Origin: CAYSAA01 sp964428905
GTDB taxonomy: Bacteria; Atribacterota; Phoenicimicrobiia; Phoenicimicrobiales; Stramentimicrobiaceae
Assembly (NCBI GenBank): GCA_964428905.1
Contig: CAYSAA010000038.1
Coordinates: 1-14,435 of the forward strand
DNA: 14,435 bases
Direction: 5' to 3'
Below, in pieces: positions 7,389-14,435 of this stretch. The position numbers and the translations under genes are program-made. The notes beneath the pieces were generated by a model. It was given only the letters and a program-made list of their open reading frames with translations, made no database searches and had not been told where the DNA came from. The first letter of the stretch is position 1, and every line of letters starts with the position of its first letter.

Positions 7389-8924
7389 TTAACGACAAAC
7401 GATAAAAATCGGATTAGTTAAACCAACCATACACTTTCTCTCATCAAGCACCCTCAAGTAATACCAGCAATTTTCAGATATTTTGTCAGGGCAATCAAGC
7501 TCTAAATTCCTCATAAAAAAGTCACCGGAATAATAGACCAAACCATTTTTAATGACTTCGAGATGAAGTTTTTTCTTGCTTTTCTTGTTCTCAATATTAA
7601 CTAATAAACTAATGCCAGTATGACAATCAACTTCCAATTCTTCTCCCAATGAAGCAATAATTCCTTTATCCGTCATCAGATGAAAATTTATTTTAGGACC
7701 ACTGCTAATATAAGCTTTTCCTTTCTTTAATCCATCTATAATTCCATCTCTTGTCTTTGATTCGGCCCATACATAAGTCCGTCCATAATCTTTTTTATAA
7801 GGTTTCAGTTGGTGAATATCCGAACCGCTTACTGCCACTACTTTTAAACCCCTGTTAAGCAAATCTTCCCATTTTTTTAAGGTTTTGATATTTTCAGCTC
7901 TTCTTCCAGACCAAGACCCCGCCCAGACTTCAATCATATCTGCTAATCCCCAGCAAAATTTGGAATAATTCCACCTGCATCCAGAGCATATCGGGTCATC
8001 AATGCTTTCTGGATGAGACACAGAAAGAAGGGTCTCTCTTTTTTTTATTTTCGTTGCCACATCCTGAAAAGTACTTTTTTCCCGAAGTGAAAACCAATTA
8101 AAATCTCCAATCCAGTTGACAAGCACAAAATGACCAAAAAAAGTAGAAACCTCTATGCCTGGGATTACCAGGGTTTTTGACAAATATTTCTCTTTCCAAC
8201 CAGCGGTGGTATTATGATCGGTCAGCAAGAAAAAATCCAGACCTTTGCTTTCCAAATAAGTCATCAATTCATAGACAGAGTGATGCCCGTCACTGTGATG
8301 AGAGTGAACATGGAAATCTCCACCAAACCATCCGGGATTCACTTCTCCTTCTTCTCTAAAAAGGGGCTCTTCTTGTTCCAAGTTTTGAAGTTCTTCCAAA
8401 CACTTTTCTGTTGCTTTAATCCCTGGAGTAAATTCCTGGTTAAGTTTCACCTCAATACTTAAGTTCACCGATTCTGAGATGACGGTGTGAGCCTCCACTA
8501 CCAATCTCCATCCCCCTGCAGGTAAGGAGCCAGCAACACATCCAATACTCGCTTTTTCTTGGCTAATCTGGATGGTCTCAAAAAATTTGTTGTTTCCCCT
8601 GGCACGGACCAGGCCATTTGAATCTATTAAGGTATAATTAAAGAGATTATAAATTGAGGGAAATAATTTAATGATATTTTTTTTGTAATTATCCTGATAA
8701 CGCTCCCAATCAAGTCCGGATAAAAGTGAATCTTCCCGATCCGACCTCAAATATTTATACACAGCCTGATAGATTAGATTATTTGTCTGTTGGATATCAC
8801 TTATGTTCTTCGGGTGATAGTTGCCTTTTATCAATATCTCTTTGGTCCCTTTGGCAATGGGCACATTAAAGTCAGATAAGGTTTTGCTCTCACTCGGTGT
8901 AAATATCTTACTATAAATGGGCAT
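7389..8924 (-). CDS. PHP-superfamily metal-dependent phosphoesterase (CehA/McbA-like)
   Basis: The gene encodes 511 residues. The C-terminal half is a PHP (polymerase and histidinol phosphatase) metallohydrolase domain with its motifs in order: GDFHVHSHHSDG (202-213, ligands H205, H207, D212), LLTDHNT (234-240, H237), PGIEVS (255-260, E258), SVSHPE (301-306, H304), IEVW (331-334) and SGSDIH (366-371, D369/H371). The N-terminal about 195 residues are a less defined, probably beta-rich region containing GSLPAGGWRLVVEAH (132-146), as in other CehA/McbA-type proteins. Known PHP enzymes hydrolyse phosphate mono- or diesters, and CehA-like ones cleave other esters. Position directly after the importer ATPase suggests action on an imported sugar derivative, but the substrate is unknown. 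No signal peptide is visible. The ATG has GAGG about 10 nt upstream. A 115-base gap with a hairpin separates it from the ATPase gene. Confidence 0.85.
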   Translation of the reverse strand: MPIYSKIFTPSESKTLSDFNVPIAKGTKEILIKGNYHPKNISDIQQTNNLIYQAVYKYLRSDREDSLLSGLDWERYQDNYKKNIIKLFPSIYNLFNYTLIDSNGLVRARGNNKFFETIQISQEKASIGCVAGSLPAGGWRLVVEAHTVISESVNLSIEVKLNQEFTPGIKATEKCLEELQNLEQEEPLFREEGEVNPGWFGGDFHVHSHHSDGHHSVYELMTYLESKGLDFFLLTDHNTTAGWKEKYLSKTLVIPGIEVSTFFGHFVLVNWIGDFNWFSLREKSTFQDVATKIKKRETLLSVSHPESIDDPICSGCRWNYSKFCWGLADMIEVWAGSWSGRRAENIKTLKKWEDLLNRGLKVVAVSGSDIHQLKPYKKDYGRTYVWAESKTRDGIIDGLKKGKAYISSGPKINFHLMTDKGIIASLGEELEVDCHTGISLLVNIENKKSKKKLHLEVIKNGLVYYSGDFFMRNLELDCPDKISENCWYYLRVLDERKCMVGLTNPIFIVCR

Positions 8925-8972
8925 CTCTTTAGTTCCTCAAATCATATATTTTTCTTTTATGCCCCAATCAAT

Positions 8973-9009
8973 CCGGGTTAATATTTTAAAATATCTCCTC
9001 TTTACCCGG
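8973..9009 (-). other. Intergenic hairpin between ATPase and phosphoesterase genes
   Basis: CCGGGT (8973-8978) pairs with ACCCGG (9004-9009). Inside the loop is a perfect 14-base palindrome, ATATTTTAAAATAT (8981-8994). No T-run follows on the minus strand, so it is not a normal intrinsic terminator. It could be an mRNA-processing or stabilising stem that separates importer and enzyme messages. Confidence 0.35.
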
Positions 9010-9039
9010 TGCCTCATGGGAGTTAATTTTATTCTCTTC

Positions 9040-10134
9040 TTATATGATAATCTTTCCATTTTCTTTTTTATAAACATAGATCTTATTTAAGTCTATTCTT
9101 AGTGAGATTGTCTTTCCAATACTGACATTTGTCTCTCTAAAAACTCTTACAATAAGTGTTAAATCATTTACTTTAACATGGATTATGGTTTCCGGGCCAA
9201 AAGTTTCTACTACAAACACCTTTCCTTCTATACTGTTTTGCGATACATTCTTATATTCAATAGCAATGTCTTCCGGCCTGATTCCAAATATGATTTCCTC
9301 TCCGTCACTTACTTTTCTTCTTATAGAATTTGCTATTGAAGATATATCTAATTGTATCTTTGAAAAATCTAAAATGGCCCTATTATGGTCATACCTTAAA
9401 TAGCAATCGAAAAGATTCATAGGAGGGTCCCCGATAAATGCGGCCACAAAGACGTTCTTTGGATTCTTGTAGATATCTCTGGGAGTTCCCATCTGTATAA
9501 CAACGCCTTTATCTAATATGGCAATTCTGTCAGATATTGCAAGTGCTTCTTTTTGATCATGGGTAACATAGATTGCAGCTGTCTTCAGCTCTCTTTGTAG
9601 ATATTTTAGAAAACTTCTTGCCTCTATACGCAGTTTCGCATCAAGATTACTCAAAGGTTCATCAAATAAAAAGACATTCGGTTCTTGCACCATAGCCCTA
9701 CCCAAGGCCACTCTCTGCTGCTGCCCCCCACTGATCTGGTCGGGTTTTCTATCTAATAACACTTTTATTTGAAGATTTTCCGCTACTTTCATCACTTTTT
9801 TCTTTATTTGTTCCGGTGACTGTTTCCGAATTTTCAAGGGGTAGGCTATGTTATCAAAAACGTTCATATGGGGGAAAAGTGCATAATTTTGAAATACCAT
9901 ACCAACATTACGATCTTTGGCTGACAAATCCTCTACATTCTTGTTTCTGATGTAAATGCTGCCTGATTGAGGTATCTCTAAACCTGCTATCAGTCTTAAT
10001 ATGGTTGTTTTCCCGCAACCGGAAGGGCCTAATAAGGTAAAAAATTCACCCTCGTTGACTTGAAAGCTAACTTCATTCACTGCAACGACTTTTTCAAATC
10101 TTTTTGTTACTTTTTCAAATACTACCTCTTGCAT
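9040..10134 (-). CDS. ABC sugar importer ATPase (MsmK/UgpC/MalK type, CUT1)
   Basis: This is the cytoplasmic ATPase that drives the importer. Counting residues from the upstream ATG at 10140, it has Walker A GPSGCGKTT (38-46), Q-loop VFQNYALFPH (82-91, Q84), signature ISGGQQQRVALGRAM (136-150), Walker B VFLFDEP (156-162) and the switch histidine in YVTHD (191-195, H194). A regulatory C-terminal TOBE/OB region follows (about 235-366, with FGIRPEDI). I place the start at the third codon of the longer frame (ATG 10134-10132). AGGAGG lies only 1 nt before the ATG at 10140 but 7 nt before this one. It starts 16 nt after the second permease gene. Such ATPases often serve several sugar importers. 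Confidence 0.93.
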   Translation of the reverse strand: MQEVVFEKVTKRFEKVVAVNEVSFQVNEGEFFTLLGPSGCGKTTILRLIAGLEIPQSGSIYIRNKNVEDLSAKDRNVGMVFQNYALFPHMNVFDNIAYPLKIRKQSPEQIKKKVMKVAENLQIKVLLDRKPDQISGGQQQRVALGRAMVQEPNVFLFDEPLSNLDAKLRIEARSFLKYLQRELKTAAIYVTHDQKEALAISDRIAILDKGVVIQMGTPRDIYKNPKNVFVAAFIGDPPMNLFDCYLRYDHNRAILDFSKIQLDISSIANSIRRKVSDGEEIIFGIRPEDIAIEYKNVSQNSIEGKVFVVETFGPETIIHVKVNDLTLIVRVFRETNVSIGKTISLRIDLNKIYVYKKENGKIII

Positions 10135-10150
10135 CAACATGCCTCCTTTT

Positions 10151-10981
10151 TTATCCTTTTATTCCCCCGTGAAATCCAAAACCATATTTTTTGTTTATAA
10201 TAATATAAAGCACAATTACCGGGATAGAATATAATAATGAATAGGCTGCAAGGAGCCCTAACATTGGAAGGCCCTCTTGGGTAAAAAAAGTATATATGGC
10301 TACTGATACAGGATATTTATTAACACTCCTCAGCAAAATAAAAGGCATCAGAAAACTTCCCCAAGTATTCATAAAAACATATAAAGCAATAACCACCATT
10401 CCTTGCTGAGAAAGAGGCAGAATGATTTGAAAGAATCCCTGTGAAGGTGTGCTTCCAGCTACTATGGCTGCCTCTTCATAATCCTTGGGTATGGCATCAA
10501 AAAAATCTTTTATAATAAAGATGCTTACCGGTAAAAATCCGCCTATAAAGACAAAGATAACACCAAAATAAGAATTGATTAAACCAAGCCTCAAATTTAA
10601 AACGAATAAAGGGACCATAGCTGCTACCCCAGTTACAATCGTTGAGAATAACAACAAGGCATATAACAGTGTATTGCGCCATTTAAAATTTGAACGGGAT
10701 AAGGCATAAGCAGCCAGCATGGAAGTAATAGCAACAACTATGGTGGACGATAATGATATGATAAAGCTATTTTTGAAGGCCAACATTGCAACTTCATTTT
10801 TAAAGAGTTCTCTAAAATGATTTAAAGTGGGGATGGTTACTTTTACTGCTAAACCAGCCTTGGAACTGAATGGTGCAACCACCAACCATATCATGGGGAG
10901 GACAAAGAACAATGCGATGGCAAATAAGATCAGATATATCCAAAAATTATTCCAAAAATCCTTTCGTTGTTTTAGCGTCAC
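10151..10981 (-). CDS. ABC sugar importer permease, MalG-like (CUT1)
   Basis: A 276-residue inner-membrane protein with about six hydrophobic segments (for example 12-36, 72-93, 105-127, 138-158, 194-215 and 240-262). The coupling helix EAA motif is EEAAIVAGSTPSQGFFQIIL (169-188) followed by PLS, the site that contacts the ATPase. An N-terminal membrane segment before the periplasmic stretch and the conserved FxxxxFFxAIPKDYEEAA context mark it as the MalG-type subunit. The start is GTG (10981-10979), preceded by GAGGAAGTGA that overlaps the end of the upstream permease gene; 6 nt separate the genes. Confidence 0.93.
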   Translation of the reverse strand: MTLKQRKDFWNNFWIYLILFAIALFFVLPMIWLVVAPFSSKAGLAVKVTIPTLNHFRELFKNEVAMLAFKNSFIISLSSTIVVAITSMLAAYALSRSNFKWRNTLLYALLLFSTIVTGVAAMVPLFVLNLRLGLINSYFGVIFVFIGGFLPVSIFIIKDFFDAIPKDYEEAAIVAGSTPSQGFFQIILPLSQQGMVVIALYVFMNTWGSFLMPFILLRSVNKYPVSVAIYTFFTQEGLPMLGLLAAYSLLYSIPVIVLYIIINKKYGFGFHGGIKG

Positions 10982-10987
10982 ACTATC

Positions 10988-11881
10988 TCACTTCCTCTTT
11001 AATATTTTTAGATAAATTAGAGCTAAACTTAAATTAATTAAAAGTATTATTGTGGATATCGCAGCTCCCTGACCTATCCTGTGCGTACCCAAAAAAGCAA
11101 CCCGGTAAGTGTAGATGGGTAAAATCTCGGTCATATGACCAGGTCCGCCTTTGGTCAGGATAAAAGGAGTAAACACATTAAACGTCCACAGAGTTAATAA
11201 TATAAGATCAGTTAATATTTGAGGTCTAATTAACGGTATAATAATGTCCTTAAATTTTGACCAACCTGTGGCTCCTATAACATCTGCAGTCTCAAGATAA
11301 GATGGAGGAATTGATTGTAAGGCGGCTGTAAATAAAAGCATGGAAAAAGCCGTTCCACGCCAGATATTGAAAACAATAATCACTCCTACCGGAAGTGTTT
11401 GAAACCAATTTAGTCTTGCAAAACCCAAAGTTTCTAAAATTGAATTTAGCAAACCAAAATCTTTGTCTAAAAAGGCAACCCAAAGGTAAGCAACTACTAC
11501 TCCCGGTATTATCCAGGCCATAATCGCTATATTACTTACAAAGGCTTTTACGATACCTTTTTTGTTGTACAGTAACAGAGCTAGTAACAATCCTAAACCT
11601 GCCTGACCCACTAATGATCCAAAGACAAATTTAAAACTAATTTGAACAGAACTACGAAACCACGGATCTCTGAAGGCTTTTATATAATTATCAAACCAAA
11701 CAAATTGATGATCTACGGCGTATCTACCTGTCAGAGCTTCATTGGTTAATCCTATATAAAATGCCCAAATAGCTGGGAATACCAAAAAAACAGCAACAAA
11801 AGCCAATGCAGGTAATAAAAATAAAAACGCTCTTCTTTTAGAAAGGATGATTTCATCTTCAATCATATCTTTATTATACAA
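10988..11881 (-). CDS. ABC sugar importer permease, MalF/UgpA-like (CUT1)
   Basis: A 297-residue inner-membrane protein with about six hydrophobic segments (19-44, 82-104, 113-137, 163-188, 222-242 and 272-292). The EAA coupling motif is ETADVIGATGWSKFKDIIIP (197-216), and TKGGPG (243-248) is typical of the MalF-type subunit. The longest frame starts at TTG (11881), with AAGGGG almost touching it. ATG at 11866-11864 (residue 6) is an alternative start but has a long spacer, so the exact start is uncertain. It follows the binding-protein gene after a 211-base gap that contains a strong terminator-like hairpin. Confidence 0.92.
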   Translation of the reverse strand: MYNKDMIEDEIILSKRRAFLFLLPALAFVAVFLVFPAIWAFYIGLTNEALTGRYAVDHQFVWFDNYIKAFRDPWFRSSVQISFKFVFGSLVGQAGLGLLLALLLYNKKGIVKAFVSNIAIMAWIIPGVVVAYLWVAFLDKDFGLLNSILETLGFARLNWFQTLPVGVIIVFNIWRGTAFSMLLFTAALQSIPPSYLETADVIGATGWSKFKDIIIPLIRPQILTDLILLTLWTFNVFTPFILTKGGPGHMTEILPIYTYRVAFLGTHRIGQGAAISTIILLINLSLALIYLKILKRK

Positions 11882-12010
11882 CCCCTTCTTTTATTGCCTT
11901 TCTCTCTCCTTTGTTTTGTTAAACCACTTAAAGTTTCTTTAATAACATATCCCTTTTGCATCCCTCTTTTTTAACAAGCTAAATAACAGTACAACCCTTT
12001 AAAGTTAATT

Positions 12011-12048
12011 AAAAAAAATGGTAGTCGGGTTTAAATAAACCCGACTAC
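12011..12048 (-). terminator. Intrinsic terminator-like hairpin after the binding-protein gene
   Basis: GTAGTCGGGTTTA (12021-12033) and TAAACCCGACTAC (12036-12048) form a perfect 13-bp inverted repeat with a minimal loop. On the minus strand it is followed within 2 bases by eight T residues (12018-12011). It lies between the solute-binding-protein gene and the permease genes. Partial termination there would give more binding protein than permease, a common design of ABC importer operons. Confidence 0.85.
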
Positions 12049-12092
12049 GGTCAACAACAAAATTTAATCAAATGGCATAAGTCATCCAACAA

Positions 12093-13457
12093 CTATTCTA
12101 ATTTTTCAACATTCTCTTCCCCAACAATAGAAATAACTCCCTGTCCATAATTGTCTAATGCCATTTCTGGTGATACACCCATGACAATTTCTTCAGTTAG
12201 TAACTGCGCCTGATAGGAGATTTCCGGATACTCTGGTTTGGCTGGTCTGATGGTAGTGTATGGCATGAGAGCCTCACTTGTCTCAGCAATAAATTTTTCT
12301 GACATAACTTCGGGAAGTTCTACAAATTCTTGGTAGATCGGGGAAAATGGTTTTTTATTAAACAACTCTACCAAAACATCTGGCCTTAAAGCGGTTTTGA
12401 TTAGCTCAAAGGCTATGTCAGAATTTTCACTATTTGGACTAACAGCAAAGCCTGTTCCACCGGATATGCAGGCAAAAGTTGGTGTTCCCAAAGTTCCTTT
12501 ACCAGGCATGGCCGCCCAGTCAACCCGTTCATCGCGGTCTGGTATAGGTACACTTCCGCCAGGAGCTATTACGGATGAATAGAACCAAGTGCCTTCAACT
12601 AACATAGCTATTTTATCCTGCTGAAAAGCCTCAAATGTTTTATTTCTAGATTGAGCCGTTAATTGCATTTCAGCATCTCCCAGATCCTCATCAATATACA
12701 CTGTTTTATAAAAGTTAAGGGTGTCCCTTAACATGGGACTATCTATTATCCACTTATCGGTGTCCCAATTATAAAGGCGCCCCCCTGCACCTAGAAGCAC
12801 CATATATAAGCCTTGCATGGTGGTTGCTTCACCCATATCCGTACCAGCATTTATCTGTAATGGGATGACACCGGGCAGTTTTTCCTTAATAATCCGGGCA
12901 GTGGTCAGTAAACCATCCCAGCTATAGGGTTGCCATGGGATAGCTATCCCAGCCTTTTTAAACAGCTCTTTATTGTAGTATATCATTCTTACATCTGAAC
13001 CATACATAATAGCATAGATATTATCTTTGTGGCTGCCTGCTTCCTTGGCAGGTTCATAAAATTCATCCCAAATTGGCCATTTCTCAACATACTCATTTAA
13101 AGGCAGTATCAAATTTGCTTCTGCGAATTCCGGTACCCAGAATAGGTCTATCCATGCTACGTCCGGTCCAATTCCACCTTTTACATCCAACACAAATTGC
13201 ATTTTCCAATCTTCCGGCGAGACGCCGCTTGGAAGTGCCTCTACTTCAACATCTATGCCTTTATCTTTCATCTCCTTTTCAAATTGTGGAATAACAATAT
13301 CTTCAACCCATTCTGCCGATTGAGCACCCCTTCCATCTTTTATTGAGTTGTATGAAAATGAAATGGAAACTTTTTCTGCAAAGACAGGAGTTGCCATTGA
13401 CATGCATAAGACAGTTAAGATGAGCATTAAGACCAACATAAATGTCATTTTTTTCAT
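12093..13457 (-). CDS. Extracellular sugar-binding protein of the ABC importer (family 1)
   Basis: The gene encodes 454 residues of a family 1 solute-binding protein. The N-terminus is a signal peptide: MKKM, then a hydrophobic stretch FMLVLMLILTVLCMSM, then ATPVFA with probable cleavage after residue 27. The single Cys is not in a lipobox (Leu precedes it), so a secreted rather than lipidated form is predicted. The mature protein has typical sugar-binding features: GIGPDVAWIDLFWVPEFAEA (95-114), DVRMIYYNKELFKKAGI, PYSWDGLLTTA and KIAMLVEGTW, with ISGGTGFAVSPNSEN in the second lobe. It captures an oligosaccharide for the two permeases encoded downstream. The ATG has a perfect AGGAGG with a 10-nt spacer. 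Ligand identity cannot be read from sequence; context suggests a mannose- and/or uronate-containing oligosaccharide. Confidence 0.93.
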   Translation of the reverse strand: MKKMTFMLVLMLILTVLCMSMATPVFAEKVSISFSYNSIKDGRGAQSAEWVEDIVIPQFEKEMKDKGIDVEVEALPSGVSPEDWKMQFVLDVKGGIGPDVAWIDLFWVPEFAEANLILPLNEYVEKWPIWDEFYEPAKEAGSHKDNIYAIMYGSDVRMIYYNKELFKKAGIAIPWQPYSWDGLLTTARIIKEKLPGVIPLQINAGTDMGEATTMQGLYMVLLGAGGRLYNWDTDKWIIDSPMLRDTLNFYKTVYIDEDLGDAEMQLTAQSRNKTFEAFQQDKIAMLVEGTWFYSSVIAPGGSVPIPDRDERVDWAAMPGKGTLGTPTFACISGGTGFAVSPNSENSDIAFELIKTALRPDVLVELFNKKPFSPIYQEFVELPEVMSEKFIAETSEALMPYTTIRPAKPEYPEISYQAQLLTEEIVMGVSPEMALDNYGQGVISIVGEENVEKLE

Positions 13458-13482
13458 TTCTCTTTAACCTCCTATTACTTTT

Positions 13483-13500
13483 AGGTACTCAAAAGTACCT
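13483..13500 (-). promoter_or_regulatory. Leader inverted repeat just upstream of the binding-protein gene
   Basis: AGGTACT (13483-13489) and AGTACCT (13494-13500) form a perfect 7-bp inverted repeat with a 4-base loop. It lies immediately upstream of the AGGAGG of the binding-protein gene. It could be an operator half-site pair or a leader stem affecting translation; no T-run follows it. Confidence 0.4.
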
Positions 13501-13536
13501 GATAATTTGGCTATGGTCTGACTTTCAAGCATGGCC

Positions 13537-13576
13537 TTATTAGTTATATGACTAATAAAACCCTTTCATAACTCAT
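13537..13576 (-). promoter_or_regulatory. Leader hairpin overlapping a 10-codon frame
   Basis: TTATTAGT (13537-13544) and ACTAATAA (13551-13558) form a perfect 8-bp inverted repeat. A short frame on the minus strand, ATG 13576 to TAA 13544, encodes MSYERVLLVI. It has AGGAGG (13595-13590) 13 nt upstream and its end runs into the hairpin. This could be a leader peptide with a regulatory stem, an operator palindrome, or chance. Confidence 0.3.
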
Positions 13577-13641
13577 CTTTCTTCTCCCACCTCCTCTCAG
13601 TACTAATATGCTCAAGACTTTTCTTGTGCGACCATTTTGTA

Positions 13642-13671
13642 ATTATATGAAATTGCCATCAAAGCAACCAA
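13642..13671 (-). promoter_or_regulatory. Candidate promoter for the importer operon
   Basis: On the minus strand TTGGTT (13671-13666) and TATAAT (13647-13642) are 18 bp apart. It would give a leader of roughly 180 nt before the binding-protein gene, including both inverted repeats. It overlaps the 3' end of the regulator relic, which weakens the call; AT-rich sequence makes chance matches common. Confidence 0.4.
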
Positions 13672-13970
13672 ATCTTTTTTGTTCGTTGATTATTGTAAAA
13701 CCGTTCTGGGGAACAATCCCTACTATATAAACACCTATCGCATTAATCCTTTCGTTTCTGATCTAACGAAGAATGGGTGCTTTATGTTGCAGTTTGAGAT
13801 TATTATAAATTTTCCAACAATACTAGACCAATGCATTCATTAATAATCCAATATACAGTAGCATTGCTACGTCTGGTTATTCTTGAAAAAATCGGCCTTT
13901 TGTATATCGTCTTTTTCATTAATAGGTGAAGAATAATGGTTTGATTTTTATCTTGTTTCTTAGAATTTAG
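13643..13970 (-). pseudogene. Decayed ROK-type transcriptional regulator (N-terminal part)
   Basis: Minus-strand pieces resemble the N-terminus of ROK/NagC-type repressors. From 13964 one frame reads SKKQDKNQTIILHLLMKK, then TIYKRPIFSRI, then RRSNATVYWIINECIGLVLL, and stops at TAA (13805-13803). This follows the family helix-turn-helix pattern (NRS.IL.LI...GPISR...A..L.LS.ATV..IVNELI..GLV.E), with a few residues missing between SRI and NATV. After a frame change comes LKLQHKAPILR, TAG, then IRNERINAIGVYIVGIVPQN, matching the ROK step GRKP..L......IGV.I. This last frame ends in TAA at 13645-13643. The remainder of a ROK protein (about 300 residues) is absent. Position directly upstream of a sugar importer is where such regulators usually sit. 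The 13971-14120 stretch before the insertion sequence shows nothing I can name. Confidence 0.55.
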
Positions 13971-14134
13971 ATGTTGGCTTTTATACTCATTGAATGAAAT
14001 TTTTTATTTTATTGCACATTTACTGCAATTCTTACCTTATATAGTCCTTTTCCGTAAGCAAATCTCACCTATAATCATATTATATTGTTCTTTATCATTT
14101 GTCAAATATATATTGGGTTTTTGTGAATTAAAAA

Positions 14135-14181
14135 TTAAAAGTGAACTCTTTTTAGCTGATTTAAAGTTTAAAAGTGAACTC
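14135..14181 (+). repeat. Two exact 14-bp direct repeats at the IS end
   Basis: TTAAAAGTGAACTC occurs at 14135-14148 and again at 14168-14181, exactly 33 bp apart (about three helical turns, so on the same DNA face). Repeated sites inside an IS terminus are typical transposase-binding sites. Confidence 0.8.
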
Positions 14182-14195
14182 CTTGAAACTATAAT
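14167..14195 (+). promoter_or_regulatory. Candidate transposase promoter overlapping the inner repeat
   Basis: TTTAAA (14167-14172) and a perfect TATAAT (14190-14195) are 17 bp apart, 32 bp before the transposase ATG. The -35 box and spacer overlap the second 14-bp repeat, so transposase binding there would block its own promoter. Confidence 0.5.
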
Positions 14196-14226
14196 CTAAA
14201 ACTAAAAAGATGAGAGGTTTTAGGTT

Positions 14227-14435
14227 ATGGTTCAGATGCACAAGAAATTTAACAATATCCAGGTAAAGGAGTTTATCCAACGATATATTGCTAACAAGGT
14301 AGGAAGAAAGTATGCCCAAGAGATTTTAGGGATTAAAAAGACCCGATTCTTCGACTTAGTAAAACAACGGAAAGAAGATCCCGAAAAGTTCTCCATTTTA
14401 TACGCCCGTAAAACACCTACCCGGAGAATATCTCC
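14227..14435 (+). CDS. Transposase, N-terminal fragment (integrase-core type, possibly ISNCY group)
   Basis: ATG 14227 opens a frame that runs to the window edge (69 codons). The first part reads MVQMHKKFNNIQVKEFIQRY, then IANKVGRKYAQEILGIKKTR, then FFDLVKQRKEDPEKFSILYA and RKTPTRRIS. The helix-turn-helix pattern (VKEFI.RY.......YAQEILGIKKTRFF.L....) followed by a basic RK.PTRRIS linker is what I know from DDE integrase-core transposases placed in the ISNCY group. Group assignment is from memory of similar sequences, and the catalytic DDE domain is not in the window. A GAGAGG stretch about 9 nt upstream can act as ribosome site. ATG at codon 4 is an alternative start. Strand is opposite to the sugar locus. 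Confidence 0.75.
   Translation, partial: MVQMHKKFNNIQVKEFIQRYIANKVGRKYAQEILGIKKTRFFDLVKQRKEDPEKFSILYARKTPTRRIS

Larger units (their letters stand above)
14121..14435 (+). mobile_element. Left end of an insertion sequence with integrase-type transposase (runs off the right edge)
   Basis: The last about 300 bases hold a transposase start preceded by a short untranslated region with two identical 14-bp repeats, as expected for an IS end. The outer boundary is uncertain. I place it near TGTGAATTAAAAATTAAAAG (from 14122) because the first repeat lies just inside and many integrase-type elements begin with TG. The other end and any target duplication are outside the window. Confidence 0.6.

Noticed and set aside
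13990..14199. Plus-strand 69-codon frame before the transposase
   Set aside because: It runs across the IS end repeats, has no ribosome site, and its repeated KSEL residues are only the translated 14-bp repeats.
1..14435. CRISPR array, tRNA/rRNA genes or a defence system
   Set aside because: No regularly spaced repeats, no cloverleaf-like or rRNA-like segments and no defence-type protein motifs were seen on either strand.

Overview
The window is AT-rich bacterial DNA. Almost everything in it lies on the minus strand and forms one carbohydrate-uptake and glycan-degradation locus. Read in the direction of transcription (high to low coordinates), the order is: a decayed ROK-type regulator (about 13970-13643); a CUT1-type ABC sugar importer made of a solute-binding protein, two permeases and an ATPase (13457-9040); a PHP-superfamily metal-dependent phosphoesterase (8924-7389); a wrecked stretch (7375-5020); an intact GH38 alpha-mannosidase (5007-2362); and an intact GH4 glycosidase (2136-757). 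The protein families, codon use and mobile-element types fit an anaerobic, glycan-fermenting lineage such as Atribacterota or Thermotogota/Dictyoglomota-like bacteria. That placement is an impression, not a demonstration.

The wrecked stretch is the most informative part. It holds three successive broken genes. The first is a relic of a second GH38 alpha-mannosidase C-terminus (7375-7058), with stop codons and an internal deletion; it aligns to the intact mannosidase further down the same locus. The second is a full-length URO-D/MtaA-like gene (7052-5896) killed by one TAG and one frameshift. The third is another URO-D-like gene (5619-5020) with a large internal deletion and an in-frame TGA. 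The URO-D genes keep long open, family-like C-terminal segments, so their loss looks recent. A good promoter candidate (5762-5734) just after the wreckage could keep the intact mannosidase and GH4 enzyme transcribed.

Both edges show mobile-DNA genes. At the left edge is the N-terminal half of a pRiA4b ORF-3-like protein (283-1), next to a small plus-strand coding relic. At the right edge is the start of an insertion sequence on the plus strand: a transposase N-terminus from 14227, with two exact 14-bp direct repeats in front of it. The IS-end promoter candidate overlaps the second repeat.

Working model: the importer brings in a mannose- and/or uronate-containing oligosaccharide. The GH38 enzyme removes alpha-mannose. 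The GH4 enzyme, whose CHGH motif points to uronate-type substrates, releases a second sugar. The PHP enzyme may remove a phosphate or other ester. The URO-D-like proteins may once have handled a methyl group on the substrate, but the cell seems to have dropped them. No tRNA, rRNA, CRISPR array or defence system was seen.
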